From CAWCAW01 sp963714125 (GTDB lineage: Bacteria > Actinomycetota > Acidimicrobiia > Acidimicrobiales > UBA8190), in the NCBI GenBank assembly GCA_963714125.1, contig OY970234.1, forward strand, positions 3,720,001 to 3,784,000: a stretch of DNA of 64,000 bases. The letters are read 5' to 3'. The notes below the pieces were generated by a model. The model worked only from the letters and a program-made list of their open reading frames with translations. It was not told the origin of the DNA and made no database searches. A program made the position numbers and the translations under genes. Positions 1-9,088 of this stretch are shown here, piece after piece (the first letter of the stretch is position 1; each line of letters begins with the position of its first letter).

Positions 1-785
1 ATGGCCACGGCGATGAGGAGTCCGGCAAAGGCGGCACCGAGGATCTTGGTGGACCGGTGTCCCGCTACCGCCGCCACCCCCGACTTCTTCCCCAAGACAA
101 CGGGGACAGCCGCGATGGCCGGTACGAGGACTCGGTAGCTCGGGGGATTGGGCCCGGTGAGGTCCAACTGGACCTGCGTACGGACGGCCGTGTTAAGCGC
201 CGAGGAGAGTTGCTTCTTGCGTGCGTCGAGAAGCGCTCCCTCGCCGCCGGTCACGCCGCTGGCAAGCTGCGAGAGGACGGCGTTGAGTTGTTTCTCAAGG
301 CTCGTCACGGTGGCCTTGTTGGCTGCCGTCAAATACGCATACGAAGTCTTGGCGTTGCTGTCGATGTAGGTGTTCACCGACTGGGCCACCGCGTTCACCA
401 ACGTGACCGCCCCGGCCGAGGTCGACTGGATGGCAGTGATGGCAACGGCCTTAAGACCGAGCTTCTGTTTCTTCAGCCCAAGCGCGTTCTTGGCGTTGGT
501 GACCGACACCTGCCCCGCCACCAACGCCTCAGGCTCGTTGACTGATTTGGCCGCCAATGCCAACACCGATGGGTTCTTGATGTCGAGAAAAAGACTGCCG
601 AGACTGAGGTGGCCTTTACCCGCGGCAGGGGCGATGACCGTCGACGCTTCCCATATGGACCCGTGACCGGCCTTGGCCGACCCGCCTGAGGGCAGGATGA
701 AACCAACCACGCCCCCCAGTACTGTCAAAAGGAGCAGCAGCCGCCAGCCGCGGAGCAGAGCCCCCCTGAAATCGACGGTGTCCAT
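1..785 (-). CDS. Wzz-like polysaccharide chain-length determinant, partial
   Basis: A minus-strand reading frame starts at an ATG at 785 and stays open for 261 codons to the left edge, so the C-terminus is missing. A GGGGGAAG stretch lies just before the start. The N-terminus is short and cytoplasmic, followed by a strong membrane segment at about residues 12-31 (RLLLLLTVLGGVVGF). A long extracytoplasmic part rich in Ala, Lys, Ser and Asn (about 35-235) follows, and a second hydrophobic stretch begins at about 243. This two-TM hairpin layout is that of Wzz/Wzc chain-length regulators, which control the length of exported polysaccharide. A C-terminal kinase domain could lie outside the window. 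Divergence from the sugar dehydratase gene on the other strand supports a polysaccharide role. The family call rests on topology and context, not on a diagnostic motif. Confidence 0.65.
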   Translation of the reverse strand, partial: MDTVDFRGALLRGWRLLLLLTVLGGVVGFILPSGGSAKAGHGSIWEASTVIAPAAGKGHLSLGSLFLDIKNPSVLALAAKSVNEPEALVAGQVSVTNAKNALGLKKQKLGLKAVAITAIQSTSAGAVTLVNAVAQSVNTYIDSNAKTSYAYLTAANKATVTSLEKQLNAVLSQLASGVTGGEGALLDARKKQLSSALNTAVRTQVQLDLTGPNPPSYRVLVPAIAAVPVVLGKKSGVAAVAGHRSTKILGAAFAGLLIAVA

Positions 786-1038
786 CTTCCCCCGGCATCG
801 TTGTGGCTTGGACCTATCTGCCTCACCAGCCGTACCAGACTACCTCCTGTCAGTGACTTTGCCGATGGGCGGAAGCCGAAAAATCAGGCGATTTCGAATA
901 GTCAAATGTGACGATGCCGACGTCCGGCCCCTTCTCATAACGTGCCTTTGAGGTGACACGACGCGCTCTCAGCGGCCCGTGAAGGGGTCTGTGGGGACGC
1001 GCTGTGGGCCTGGAAGCCGCCGGGGGGAACGAGCCGCC

Positions 1039-3033
1039 ATGGGGAACGCGGTCAAGGAGGTCGACGCGCCTACGGCGCGGCGCGCCGGTAGGTTGGGTGG
1101 CTTGAAACCGGTTCGTTCCCGTGGCATGAAGATGGCGGCCTGGGCTTCTCACTTCCGGTCCCGGGTGCTGTTCATGGTGCTGGACGCCATCGGCGTTCTC
1201 GCTGCTTACGGGGTGGCCGAGGTCACCTACTTCAGAGACAAGCCCCCCGCCGTGTACTGGCGGGACTTCGTGGTGTTCATCGTCATGGCACTGGTTTTCC
1301 ACCTCGTCACCAACCGTGTGCTCGGACTCTATGGCCGGATGTGGCGTCACGCCGGGATCGAAGAAGCCCGCCAGGTCGTGCTGTCCTCGGCGGTGGTTTT
1401 CTTGCTGCTCGTCGCCCTTCGCCCTCTGTGGCACATGGTGCGCTTGCCGTGGCATTCGGTGCGCCTCGAGCAAGTACCCCTCAATGTGGTCCTGTTCGGA
1501 CTGGCCTTCGCCACTATGGCCATGGGTGTCATCCGGTTCCACTCGCGGCTATTCGCTTGGCAACGAGGGGCGCGCCGCATCGGACTCAGAGTGGCCGTGA
1601 TCGGGAGTCGTGACGCCGGGGCCGCGGCCGTGCGCGAGATGTTGCGCAGCCCCGGGGCCGGGCTCGTCCCCGTGGCCGTGTTCGACGACGACGGGCACTC
1701 CCACGGGTTGTCGTTGCTCGGCGTGCCGGTGGTGGGCAAGATCGAAGACATCCCGACGGCCGTGAGCCGTTACGCCATCGGCCAAGTGCTCCTGGCCATT
1801 CCGAACGCCCCGCCCGAGCTCGTCGAACGAGCGTTGCAGGCATCCGAGCGCGCCGGCGTGCCCATGAAGATGATTCCGTCTGTGAAAGACGTCGTCGCTG
1901 GCAACCAACATTCGGTCACCATCCGCCAAGCACGCGAGCCGCGCATCGAAGACCTGTTGGGGCGCACGGCGGTGACGACCGACCTGCGCGCCGTACGAGC
2001 GGCGCTGACCAACCAACGCGTGCTGATCACCGGGGCGGGGGGTTCGATCGGCTCGGAGATCGCCCGGCAGGTCGCCGGTTTCGACCCGGCCGAGCTGTTG
2101 TTGCTCGACCACGACGAAACCCACCTTTACGACATCGCCATGTCGCTGCCGGGGGCACCCGTCCAACTATTGGTCGACGTGGCCGACCGGGGGGCGGTCT
2201 TCGAGGCGTTCCTCCAGCACCGTCCCGATGTCGTCTTCCACGCCGCCGCTCACAAGCACGTCCCGGTCCTCGAGGCATATCCCGTCGAGGCGGCTCGGGT
2301 CAACGTGTTCGGCACCATGAATGTGGTCCAGGCCGCCGCTGATGTCGGCACAAAGCGGTTCGTCTTCATCTCCAGTGACAAGGCGGTCCTCCCGGTCAGC
2401 GTGATGGGAGCTTCCAAGCGCATGGCGGAGCGCCTGGTCCTGGCCAACGGTCCGCAGGGATCGATCAACAGCGCCGTGCGCTTCGGGAACGTGCTCGGGA
2501 GCCGGGGAAGTGTCATCCCCACCTTCGCTCGCCAGATTGCCGCCGGAGGGCCGATCACGGTCACCGACGCCCGCATGACGCGCTTTTTCATGAGCGTCCA
2601 GGAAGCCGTGCAGTTGGTGCTGCAGGCTTCAGTGCTCAGCAGTGGCAGTGACATCTTCATGCTCGAGATGGGTGAGCCGGTAAAGATCCTCGATCTGGCC
2701 AAGCGCATGGTCCGGCTCTCGGCCGGCGACATGGGCGCCGAGGTGCCCATCCGCATCGTGGGCCGGCGGCCGGGTGAAAAAATCGAAGAAGAGCTGCAGA
2801 GCCCCGAGGAGACCGTCGTACCCACCTCCCACCCTTCGATCAGGCGCCTCATCCCTTCGTCGCCGCGATGGACGGACGTCGGCCCAGAACTGGCCCAGCT
2901 GCAAGACGCCGTGTCGCGGCGCGACGCCGCAGGGGTCAAGGAGATCCTCTTTCTGCTGGACGTGCCACCGATAGATAAAGACGGGGACCAATGCGGTGTG
3001 GCCGACACCAACCCCGACCCGGTGCGAGCATGA
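1039..3033 (+). CDS. FlaA1/CapD-type membrane nucleotide-sugar 4,6-dehydratase
   Basis: Polysaccharide biosynthesis protein of the FlaA1/CapD/WbpM/PglF family, which converts a UDP-N-acetylhexosamine to its 4-keto-6-deoxy form. I chose ATG 1039 because a GGGGGGAA stretch sits about 10 bases upstream; an in-frame GTG at 979 would add 20 residues. Four hydrophobic segments fill about residues 45-165. A first Rossmann-like domain follows (VAVIGSRDAG near 185), and then the catalytic SDR domain with ITGAGGSIGSE near 330. The usual Tyr of the YxxxK motif is Met (VMGASK near 454), as in the membrane WbpM/PglF group, so this is a family trait and not damage. At 664 residues the length is normal for the two-domain membrane form. 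It heads a run of sugar-nucleotide genes and is divergent from the Wzz-like gene. Confidence 0.9.
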   Translation: MGNAVKEVDAPTARRAGRLGGLKPVRSRGMKMAAWASHFRSRVLFMVLDAIGVLAAYGVAEVTYFRDKPPAVYWRDFVVFIVMALVFHLVTNRVLGLYGRMWRHAGIEEARQVVLSSAVVFLLLVALRPLWHMVRLPWHSVRLEQVPLNVVLFGLAFATMAMGVIRFHSRLFAWQRGARRIGLRVAVIGSRDAGAAAVREMLRSPGAGLVPVAVFDDDGHSHGLSLLGVPVVGKIEDIPTAVSRYAIGQVLLAIPNAPPELVERALQASERAGVPMKMIPSVKDVVAGNQHSVTIRQAREPRIEDLLGRTAVTTDLRAVRAALTNQRVLITGAGGSIGSEIARQVAGFDPAELLLLDHDETHLYDIAMSLPGAPVQLLVDVADRGAVFEAFLQHRPDVVFHAAAHKHVPVLEAYPVEAARVNVFGTMNVVQAAADVGTKRFVFISSDKAVLPVSVMGASKRMAERLVLANGPQGSINSAVRFGNVLGSRGSVIPTFARQIAAGGPITVTDARMTRFFMSVQEAVQLVLQASVLSSGSDIFMLEMGEPVKILDLAKRMVRLSAGDMGAEVPIRIVGRRPGEKIEEELQSPEETVVPTSHPSIRRLIPSSPRWTDVGPELAQLQDAVSRRDAAGVKEILFLLDVPPIDKDGDQCGVADTNPDPVRA

Positions 3034-3095
3034 ACGACATGAACAAGACGTGGAGCGCCGCCGCTCGCCCGGCGGCCTGAGAACCGGAACGTCAG

Positions 3096-4367
3096 GTGCC
3101 CAGCACCCAAGTCACCTCCAACAAGGTCGTGATCGTCGGCCAGGGCTATGTCGGGCTCCCCCTGGCCGTGCGCGCCGTGGAGGCGGGTTTCGACGTCGTG
3201 GGTTTCGACCACGATCATGATCGGGTCAAGCGCCTGTCCGGGGGCGAGTCTCACGTCGAAGACGTGTCCGACGCGGCGGTGCGCGACGCCCTGGCCACCG
3301 GTCGGTATCGGCCCACCCACGACGCCAAGGACTGCGACGGTTTCGAGGTTGCTGTCATCGACGTCCCCACGCCCCTGGCCGAAGGAAACCCCAACCTCTC
3401 CTACGTCGAGTCGGCGGCCCACATGCTGGCCCAAGCCATGCGGCCGGGCTGCACCGTCATCGTCGAGTCGACCACGTACCCGGGCACAACCGAGGAGCTG
3501 GTGGCACCCATCCTCGAGGAGGGCTCGGGGCTGGTGGCCGGCACTGATTTCCATCTCGGCTACAGCCCCGAACGCGTCGACCCTGGCAACCAGTTGTGGA
3601 ACCTGACCACCATTCCCAAGGTGGTGTCAGGCATCGACGCGGCGTCCTTGGCGTCGGTGCAGGGCTTCTTCGACCGCCTGGTGGCCCAGACGGTGCCCGT
3701 GTCGGGGACGCGGGTGGCCGAGCTCACCAAGCTTCTCGAGAACACCTTCCGCCACGTCAACGTGGCGCTTGTCAACGAGCTCGCCGTGTTCGCCGGCGAC
3801 CTCGGTATCGACTTGTGGGAAGCCATCGACGCGGCGTCCACCAAACCGTTCGGCTACATGCGGTTCACGCCCGGTCCCGGAGTAGGCGGCCACTGTCTGC
3901 CCATCGATCCCAGCTATCTGTCATGGACGGTGCGACGGAGCCTGGGACGACCGTTTCGTTTCGTCGAGCTGGCCAACGACGTCAACGACCATATGCCCGA
4001 CTACGTCGTGCAGCGACTTGTCCTGGCCCTCAACGCGCAGAAGAAAGCCGTCAACGGATCACGGGTCTTGCTGCTCGGGGTGGCCTACAAACGCAACACC
4101 GGCGATGCCCGCACATCGCCGGGGGTCGCCATCACCCAAGGTCTCACCGATCTGGGTGCCACCGTGCGCGTGGCCGATCCCCATGTCGCCCCGGGTGATG
4201 TCGCATTCCCCATCGTCGAACTCAACGCCGACGAGTTGCGAAGTGCCGATGTGGTCGTGCTCGTCACCGACCACGACGCGTTCGACTACGACGCCATCTG
4301 CGAGCACAGCGCCTTCATCTTCGACACGCGCAACCGCGTGTCGGGCCCCAACGTCGAACGCCTGTGA
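3096..4367 (+). CDS. UDP-glucose/UDP-ManNAc-type nucleotide-sugar dehydrogenase
   Basis: NAD-dependent enzyme that oxidises the C6 hydroxyl of a UDP-sugar to a carboxylate, giving a uronic acid for polysaccharide synthesis. The start is GTG at 3096. The N-terminal Rossmann motif GQGYVGLPLA lies at residues 15-24. The catalytic Cys267 is in GVGGHCLPID, the signature of the family. The C-terminal UDP-binding domain contains LLLGVAYKRNTGDARTSP. The length of 423 residues is typical. The sequence does not decide between UDP-glucose, UDP-GlcNAc and UDP-ManNAc as substrate; the GHCLPIDP and KRNTGDARTSP contexts resemble the WecC/VipA-like branch. It lies 62 bases after the dehydratase and is translationally coupled to the epimerase that follows. 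Confidence 0.9.
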   Translation: MPSTQVTSNKVVIVGQGYVGLPLAVRAVEAGFDVVGFDHDHDRVKRLSGGESHVEDVSDAAVRDALATGRYRPTHDAKDCDGFEVAVIDVPTPLAEGNPNLSYVESAAHMLAQAMRPGCTVIVESTTYPGTTEELVAPILEEGSGLVAGTDFHLGYSPERVDPGNQLWNLTTIPKVVSGIDAASLASVQGFFDRLVAQTVPVSGTRVAELTKLLENTFRHVNVALVNELAVFAGDLGIDLWEAIDAASTKPFGYMRFTPGPGVGGHCLPIDPSYLSWTVRRSLGRPFRFVELANDVNDHMPDYVVQRLVLALNAQKKAVNGSRVLLLGVAYKRNTGDARTSPGVAITQGLTDLGATVRVADPHVAPGDVAFPIVELNADELRSADVVVLVTDHDAFDYDAICEHSAFIFDTRNRVSGPNVERL

Positions 4368-5383
4368 TGGGCGGCGGCCACCAACGCCCCAAACACGCTG
4401 ACTCCCCTGCCGACACCAGGCCACCGAGTCGGGTCGTCGTCACCGGTGGGGCAGGATTCATCGGGGCCAACTTGTGCATGGCCATCCGCAACCGCTGGGT
4501 CGATACCGAGATCGTGGTCCTCGACGACCTCTCCACCGGCAAGGTACAGAACCTGCACGGCATCAGTAGCGTCGAGTTCGTCGAGGACACCGTGCTCAAT
4601 GGGGCCATCCTGGACACCGTGGTACGCGGTGCCGACGTCGTGGTGCACCTGGCGGCGCGCCCGTCGGTGCCCCGGTCCCTCGACGATCCCGTCGCCAGCC
4701 ACGAGGCCAACGCCACCGGCACCCTGTCAGTGCTCGAGGCGGCCCGGCGAGGTGGAGGGGTACGCGTCATGGTGGCGTCGTCGTCGTCGGTCTACGGCGG
4801 CAACCGCACCTTGCCGGTGCGCGAGGACGTGGCGCCGGCACCCATGAGCCCGTACGCGGCGAGCAAGCTGGCCGCCGAGGCCTACAGCCTGGCCTACTCG
4901 CGCTGCTTCGATCTTCCCGTGCTCGTGTTCAGATTCTTCAACGTCTTCGGTCCACTGCAGGCCGCCGGCCACGCCTATGCGGCGGTGGTTCCCATCTTCG
5001 TATCGGCGGCACTGGCTGGCGAGCCCCTACCGGTCCACGGTGACGGCGGCCAAACCCGCGACTTCACCTTCGTCGACAGTGTGACAAGAATCCTCGTGGA
5101 CGCCATCGACCGGGAGGTAGTGGCCCCGGGGCCCGTCAACCTCGCCTTCGGCACGCGCCACTCACTGCTTGAGCTGGTTGCCACTCTCGAGAAGGTGCTC
5201 GGGCGGCCCGTGGCGCTTCGTCACGAGGAGGCCCGTCGAGGCGACGTCCGAGACTCCCAAGCCGACGACACGCGTTTGCGCCAACTCTTCCCCGATGTCG
5301 AGCCGGTGGCGCTCGAACAAGGCTTGGCCGCCACCGTGCAGTGGTTGGTTCAGGTGGCGGGGACGACGACGCCGCAACGTTGA
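4367..5383 (+). CDS. NAD-dependent UDP-sugar epimerase (extended SDR)
   Basis: Extended short-chain dehydrogenase/reductase, most likely a UDP-N-acetylglucosamine or UDP-glucose 4-epimerase. The ATG at 4367 shares its A with the preceding TGA, so the two genes overlap and are probably translationally coupled; a GTG at 4364 is an alternative. The nucleotide-binding motif GGAGFIGANL is near residue 27. The active-site residues are a Ser in ASSSSVYGG and the pair Tyr163/Lys167 in YAASK. Later motifs are RFFNVFGP and the TRDFTFVDS block typical of GalE/WbpP-like enzymes. At 338 residues it is full length. It closes the exopolysaccharide sugar operon; together the three enzymes can supply deoxy-, uronic and epimerised sugars. 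Confidence 0.88.
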   Translation: MGGGHQRPKHADSPADTRPPSRVVVTGGAGFIGANLCMAIRNRWVDTEIVVLDDLSTGKVQNLHGISSVEFVEDTVLNGAILDTVVRGADVVVHLAARPSVPRSLDDPVASHEANATGTLSVLEAARRGGGVRVMVASSSSVYGGNRTLPVREDVAPAPMSPYAASKLAAEAYSLAYSRCFDLPVLVFRFFNVFGPLQAAGHAYAAVVPIFVSAALAGEPLPVHGDGGQTRDFTFVDSVTRILVDAIDREVVAPGPVNLAFGTRHSLLELVATLEKVLGRPVALRHEEARRGDVRDSQADDTRLRQLFPDVEPVALEQGLAATVQWLVQVAGTTTPQR

Positions 5384-5405
5384 TACCCCGCTGGCGGCGA
5401 CTGCC

Positions 5406-5678
5406 TTAGCGACCCAAAAGCCAAGCCGCGCCCCGGCCGGCTACCCGCCGCAAGGGGTGATCCCCGGCCACACGGAGATCCCGGCCTGGGCGGTGCGGTG
5501 CCGCCAGGGGGGTGTCCCAAGCACCGGCGTACTGGTACTCGGGAACAGCCGAGGGACGATCGATCGTGGCGAAGACCACGATTCCGGTGGGTCGCAGGCC
5601 CGCACGTGCCCAGGGGGACGGCTCGTGCGTCGCCTCGCTGTAGTCCCATTCCGCCAAGGTCTGCACCGCTTGTCCCAT
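5406..5678 (-). CDS. possible small protein of unknown function
   Basis: A 90-residue minus-strand frame occupies part of the 549-base stretch between the epimerase and the next gene. It starts at ATG 5678 behind a purine-rich GGCAGGGA element. Third codon positions are mostly G or C and the middle (TGIVVFATIDRPSAVPEYQ) reads like real protein. The C-terminus is very rich in Arg and Pro and looks less natural. No family is recognised. Overlapping frames on the other strand show no better features. The rest of the stretch (5679-5875) holds nothing I can support, and a terminator hairpin lies at 5876-5903. It could be spurious. Confidence 0.35.
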   Translation of the reverse strand: MGQAVQTLAEWDYSEATHEPSPWARAGLRPTGIVVFATIDRPSAVPEYQYAGAWDTPLAAPHRPGRDLRVAGDHPLRRVAGRGAAWLLGR

Positions 5679-5875
5679 GTTTCATCCCTGCCTTACCGTC
5701 GGGCTCGCGGGGCCTCGGCTGGTCCAGCGCGATTACGTCGGCCCTCACATCGGCACTGACGGCGCCGCACTGCATCAACACTTCGACAATTTGGGACCGT
5801 GGGGGTCATGCCTCACTAAAGACGGGGGCGCCGACGGCCCAGACGCAGTGCGTACGGCGTGGCGCCGGGATGCAC

Positions 5876-5903
5876 AACGGCCCGCCGTTGCCGGCGGGCC
5901 GTT
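5876..5903 (-). terminator. GC-rich hairpin downstream of the surface-protein gene
   Basis: A perfect 12-bp stem (5876-5887 pairs with 5892-5903) closes a TTGC loop. It lies 29 bases beyond the stop of the minus-strand gene at 5933. There is no clear T run, so it would be a U-poor terminator of the kind common in high-GC actinobacteria. It is symmetric and could also stop transcription from the left. Confidence 0.65.
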
Positions 5904-5932
5904 GGTACACCTTCTAAGGAAAAGCTCCAGGG

Positions 5933-8900
5933 TTAGCGGCGGCCCAAGAGCCACGTGGTGGCCCGGTCCACGGTGCGAGCCGCGCCGTCAACCGCCGCTC
6001 GACCCGCCTCGGGAACCTTGCCGGCCTGCTGGACGAGGCGGACGCCCGTCGAGGCGACGGTCCCGGACAGACGCCTGCTCTCAGCGTCGGGAAGCGTTGT
6101 CATCCCGGTGGAGTGCCGGCCCCGGCGCGCCCGGCGCAGCTGCGTTGGGTTGAGCCAGGCGAGCTGACTGATCAACCGCCGAGGCGCGTCGACGAGGAAC
6201 AGCATGGCCAGACCGAGGAGGAACAGTGCTCCACCAACGACTCCGACCATCCGCACGCCGGCTCCTACACCGGTGAACGCCAGGTCGCTTGAAGGTGCCG
6301 TCACCGCTGCCGCTGTGGTGGTCGTACCGCCTGCGGCCGTCGTCGTCGCCGTAACCACGGGAATCGTGGTCTGAGATCCACCGCCGGAGATGGCGATCAC
6401 CGGGTTGATTGCCTCCGAAGCCGGCGGTACGTCGGCAGCGGGAACAATCCCCGCCGTTACCGTGCTGGCCGGATATGCGGTGCAATTCTCCGTCGACGTT
6501 CCGGCTCCAACATCAAGGACCAGGGACGAACTCGAGTTCTGCTCAATCGTGATCTGGCTGCTCGTGGCCGTGAAGGGGCCTACCGAACCCGGCGGATCTG
6601 GGAGGTGGAGCGTGAGAGGGGTGGTGGGTAAGGGGCTCGGAATGGGGACGCTGAACGTGACCCCGGGAGCGGCCAGGGACGCCGGCGTGGCGCCGGCGAC
6701 GTCCACCGAAGACGTCGCATGTCCGGCGATAGCCGTACTTCCCAACGCGGCGTCAGCGGCGACCAAATTCGGAAGGACGTTGGTGATCGTCTGGTAGTTC
6801 GTGATGGTGAAGGTCTGGCCCGCGGTGGGATCAGCCGGGGTGATTGTCGCCGATGTAGTGACGCCGTCGATAGCGATAGTGCCTACAGGCGTACCCGGAC
6901 AGATGAGCTCGTACGGTCCCGTAAGGACAGTGGACGAACCGATCGTCGTCGGTGTCGTGGATGTCGTTGGTGACGTCGTTGGTGTGCTCGACGTCGTCGG
7001 CGTGCTCGATGTCGTCGGCGTCGTGGATGTCGTTGGTGTGGTCGTCGGAGGAGTCGTCCCCCCGGCGGAGGCGATCACCGGGTTGATGGGCGAACCCGAC
7101 GGTGTCGCGGTGGTCTCGCCGGTGGGCACTGAGTCATTGGCGTAGGCGCTGCACGAGATGGGGAGCGTGGATCCGGGCGCGAGATCAATGGTCAACGTCG
7201 TGCTGGTGTCCTCTTCGATGGTGATGGCGCCGCCCGAGGAGGTAAAGGGTCCGACCGTTCCAGCGGGGCTGGGCAACTGGAGAGAGAGGCCGTCGGCAGG
7301 CACGGGGTCCGGGATGGCCACGCTGAAGTTGATGGTGCCACCGGACATGGTGGCCGGCGTGGCCCCGGTTACGTCGAGCTGCGTCGTGGCCGATCCGTTC
7401 AGGGTGCTCCCGAGCGCCGCCGCCGCCGAAGCTAGAGCGGCGGGGAAGCTGGCATCGGTTTGATAGCCCGTGACGTCAAAGGTGCCGTCACCATTCTGCG
7501 TGATTGTCGCTGACGTGGTCACGTCGTTGAGCGCCACGTTGCCCACGGGCGTACCTGCGCAGTACAGCTCGTATGCACCTGTCAGAGGCGTCCCTGGAGT
7601 GGTGGTCGGGGGCGTCGATGACGTGGTGGACGTCGTCGGGGTCGTCGTGGTGGTTGTGAGCCCGCTCGAGTACGCGATCACGGGGTTGATGGAGGTCCCT
7701 GAGGGCGTGCCGCTCGAGATTCCCGTCGGGTTCGAGTCGTTCGGGTAGGCGCTGCACGTAAGGGCCAGCGGACTTCCCGACACAATCAAGGTCAGGCTGG
7801 CACTGGCGTCTTCATCGACGGTGATGGCACCACCGCTCGTCGTAAACGGTCCAAGCGTGGTGGCGGGACTGGGCAGGTCGAGGGTGATTCCGTCGGCCGG
7901 AACCGGGCTGGGGATGGGCACGCTGAAGTTGATGGTGCCACTCGACAAGGTCGTCGGCGTGCCGCCGTCCACATCGAGCTGGGTGGTGGCCGACCCGGCC
8001 AAGGCCGTGTTTCCCAGCGCCGCCGCCGCTGCTACCAACTGGTTCGGCACATTGGCGATGGTCTGGTAGTTCGAGACGTTGAAGGTGTCGCCTGAAGCTG
8101 GCGAAATGGTCGCCGACGTGGTGACGTCGTTCAACACGATGTTGCCCACCGGCGTGCCTGGGCAGTACAGCTCATACGCACCCGTAAGGGGCGTCCCCGG
8201 TGTCGTCGTCGGAGGCGTCGTGGACGGGGGCGTCGTTGTTGGCGGAGTTGTGGTCGGCGGCGTTGTCGTGGGCGGCGTCGTGGTCGGCGGCGTTGTCGTG
8301 GGAGGCGTTGTCGTGGGAGGCGTGGTGGTCGGCGTCGTGGAAGTCGGCGGCGTGGTGGTCGGCGTCGTCGAAGTCGGCGGCGTGGTGGTCGGCGGCGTCG
8401 TGGTGCTTGCCCCAGTCGTCGTGGACGTCGGCAGCGTCTCACTACCGAAGAGAACGGTGCCGATGGCCCGGTCCCCGACAGTGTCACCGATGGCGAGCAC
8501 GCAGTCATCGCCCGCCGCTACCTGCGCAGGCGTAGGCGGACACGGGTACAGCAGCGCGTCAGTGGCAGCAACACCCGAGGTGGTGCAGCCGGGAATCGTC
8601 GACGTTGTGGTCGGTGAGGTTGTGCTGTCCTCGACGCATGTGGGGGCGAAGCCCGACACCGGTGGCCCCGTTACTCCGGAGACCATCGTGTGCGATCCGG
8701 TCAAGTCGCCAGAGGTCTTCTTGGCACTCGAAATTGTCGTTAGAGCGAGCGCCGTGCAGCTGACCGGGATGTACTGCCCCAAGAACGAGATCACGGGCTG
8801 GCTGGGTTCGCTGTTGCATTGCACGATGGAGGCCGTCGCTCCGGGAGTGAATCCGGTCCCCGTGACCGTGACGACGTCACCACCGGCGAGCCCGCTGCAG

Positions 8901-9088
8901 ATGGGGTCCAGCACGTTGGTGTTGTCGCACGACGCACCAGAAGCGGTGACGCTCAGCGCCAGAGTGGTGCCGGGAGTGCTGACCGTCGACGCGTAAACAG
9001 AACTCCCGAGAAGCGCCCCACCCGCCACCGCGATGAGCACCCCAAGGGCAGCGATGAGATTCGGTGCCGTCCTCCGCCTTGTAACCAC
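5933..9088 (-). CDS. large repeat-rich surface protein with LAFTG sorting signal
   Basis: About 1051 residues, probably cell-wall anchored. I favour GTG 9088 (after GGGGGAG) over an ATG at 9133, because it puts a classic signal sequence (TRRRTAPNLIAALGVLIAV) at the N-terminus. A domain with VTVTGTGFTPGATASIVQCN follows, resembling neocarzinostatin-like folds seen in actinobacterial secreted proteins. A long Thr/Pro linker (8199-8440) then leads to three related domains of about 170 residues, each starting with TGxYELxCxGTPVG and ending near INPVIA, separated by shorter Thr/Pro linkers. Near the C-terminus is LAFTG (6269-6283), a membrane segment (VGVVGGALFLLGLAMLFLV) and an Arg-rich tail. LAxTG is the signal known for class E sortases, and a sortase gene is adjacent and divergent. 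The tail after the TM is about 80 residues, far longer than the usual few. The function of the repeat domain is unknown to me. Confidence 0.85.
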   Translation of the reverse strand: MVTRRRTAPNLIAALGVLIAVAGGALLGSSVYASTVSTPGTTLALSVTASGASCDNTNVLDPICSGLAGGDVVTVTGTGFTPGATASIVQCNSEPSQPVISFLGQYIPVSCTALALTTISSAKKTSGDLTGSHTMVSGVTGPPVSGFAPTCVEDSTTSPTTTSTIPGCTTSGVAATDALLYPCPPTPAQVAAGDDCVLAIGDTVGDRAIGTVLFGSETLPTSTTTGASTTTPPTTTPPTSTTPTTTPPTSTTPTTTPPTTTPPTTTPPTTTPPTTTPPTTTPPTTTPPSTTPPTTTPGTPLTGAYELYCPGTPVGNIVLNDVTTSATISPASGDTFNVSNYQTIANVPNQLVAAAAALGNTALAGSATTQLDVDGGTPTTLSSGTINFSVPIPSPVPADGITLDLPSPATTLGPFTTSGGAITVDEDASASLTLIVSGSPLALTCSAYPNDSNPTGISSGTPSGTSINPVIAYSSGLTTTTTTPTTSTTSSTPPTTTPGTPLTGAYELYCAGTPVGNVALNDVTTSATITQNGDGTFDVTGYQTDASFPAALASAAAALGSTLNGSATTQLDVTGATPATMSGGTINFSVAIPDPVPADGLSLQLPSPAGTVGPFTSSGGAITIEEDTSTTLTIDLAPGSTLPISCSAYANDSVPTGETTATPSGSPINPVIASAGGTTPPTTTPTTSTTPTTSSTPTTSSTPTTSPTTSTTPTTIGSSTVLTGPYELICPGTPVGTIAIDGVTTSATITPADPTAGQTFTITNYQTITNVLPNLVAADAALGSTAIAGHATSSVDVAGATPASLAAPGVTFSVPIPSPLPTTPLTLHLPDPPGSVGPFTATSSQITIEQNSSSSLVLDVGAGTSTENCTAYPASTVTAGIVPAADVPPASEAINPVIAISGGGSQTTIPVVTATTTAAGGTTTTAAAVTAPSSDLAFTGVGAGVRMVGVVGGALFLLGLAMLFLVDAPRRLISQLAWLNPTQLRRARRGRHSTGMTTLPDAESRRLSGTVASTGVRLVQQAGKVPEAGRAAVDGAARTVDRATTWLLGRR
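6391..8198 (-). repeat. three tandem copies of a ~170-residue domain
   Basis: Within the surface protein the copies lie at about 7672-8198, 7070-7592 and 6391-6930. Each begins with a TGxYELxCxGTPVG motif, continues with an NDVTTSATI or DGVTTSATI block and a FSVxIPxPxP stretch, has a late Cys-containing SCSAYxND-type segment and ends with INPVIA. The two conserved Cys, one near each end, could form a disulfide. Copies 1 and 2 are closer to each other than to copy 3. Domain boundaries are estimated by eye. Confidence 0.85.
8199..8440 (-). repeat. Thr/Pro-rich low-complexity linker (TTPPT-type)
   Basis: This tract encodes mainly TTTPPTTTPPT and TSTTPTT units between the N-terminal domain and the first repeated domain of the surface protein. 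Such linkers are extended, often O-glycosylated spacers in actinobacterial wall proteins. The short GC-rich units can expand or contract by slippage, so the length may vary between strains and assembly errors are possible here. Confidence 0.85.

Noticed and set aside
5498..5917. Overlapping plus-strand frames in the gap after the epimerase
   Set aside because: They run through the terminator hairpin or have Arg/Pro-rich composition without a convincing RBS or motif.
8079..8996. Long plus-strand reading frame of Val/Gly repeats opposite the surface-protein gene
   Set aside because: It is the antisense of the Thr/Pro linker and repeat domains; low complexity, and the minus-strand frame has a signal peptide, domains and a sorting signal.
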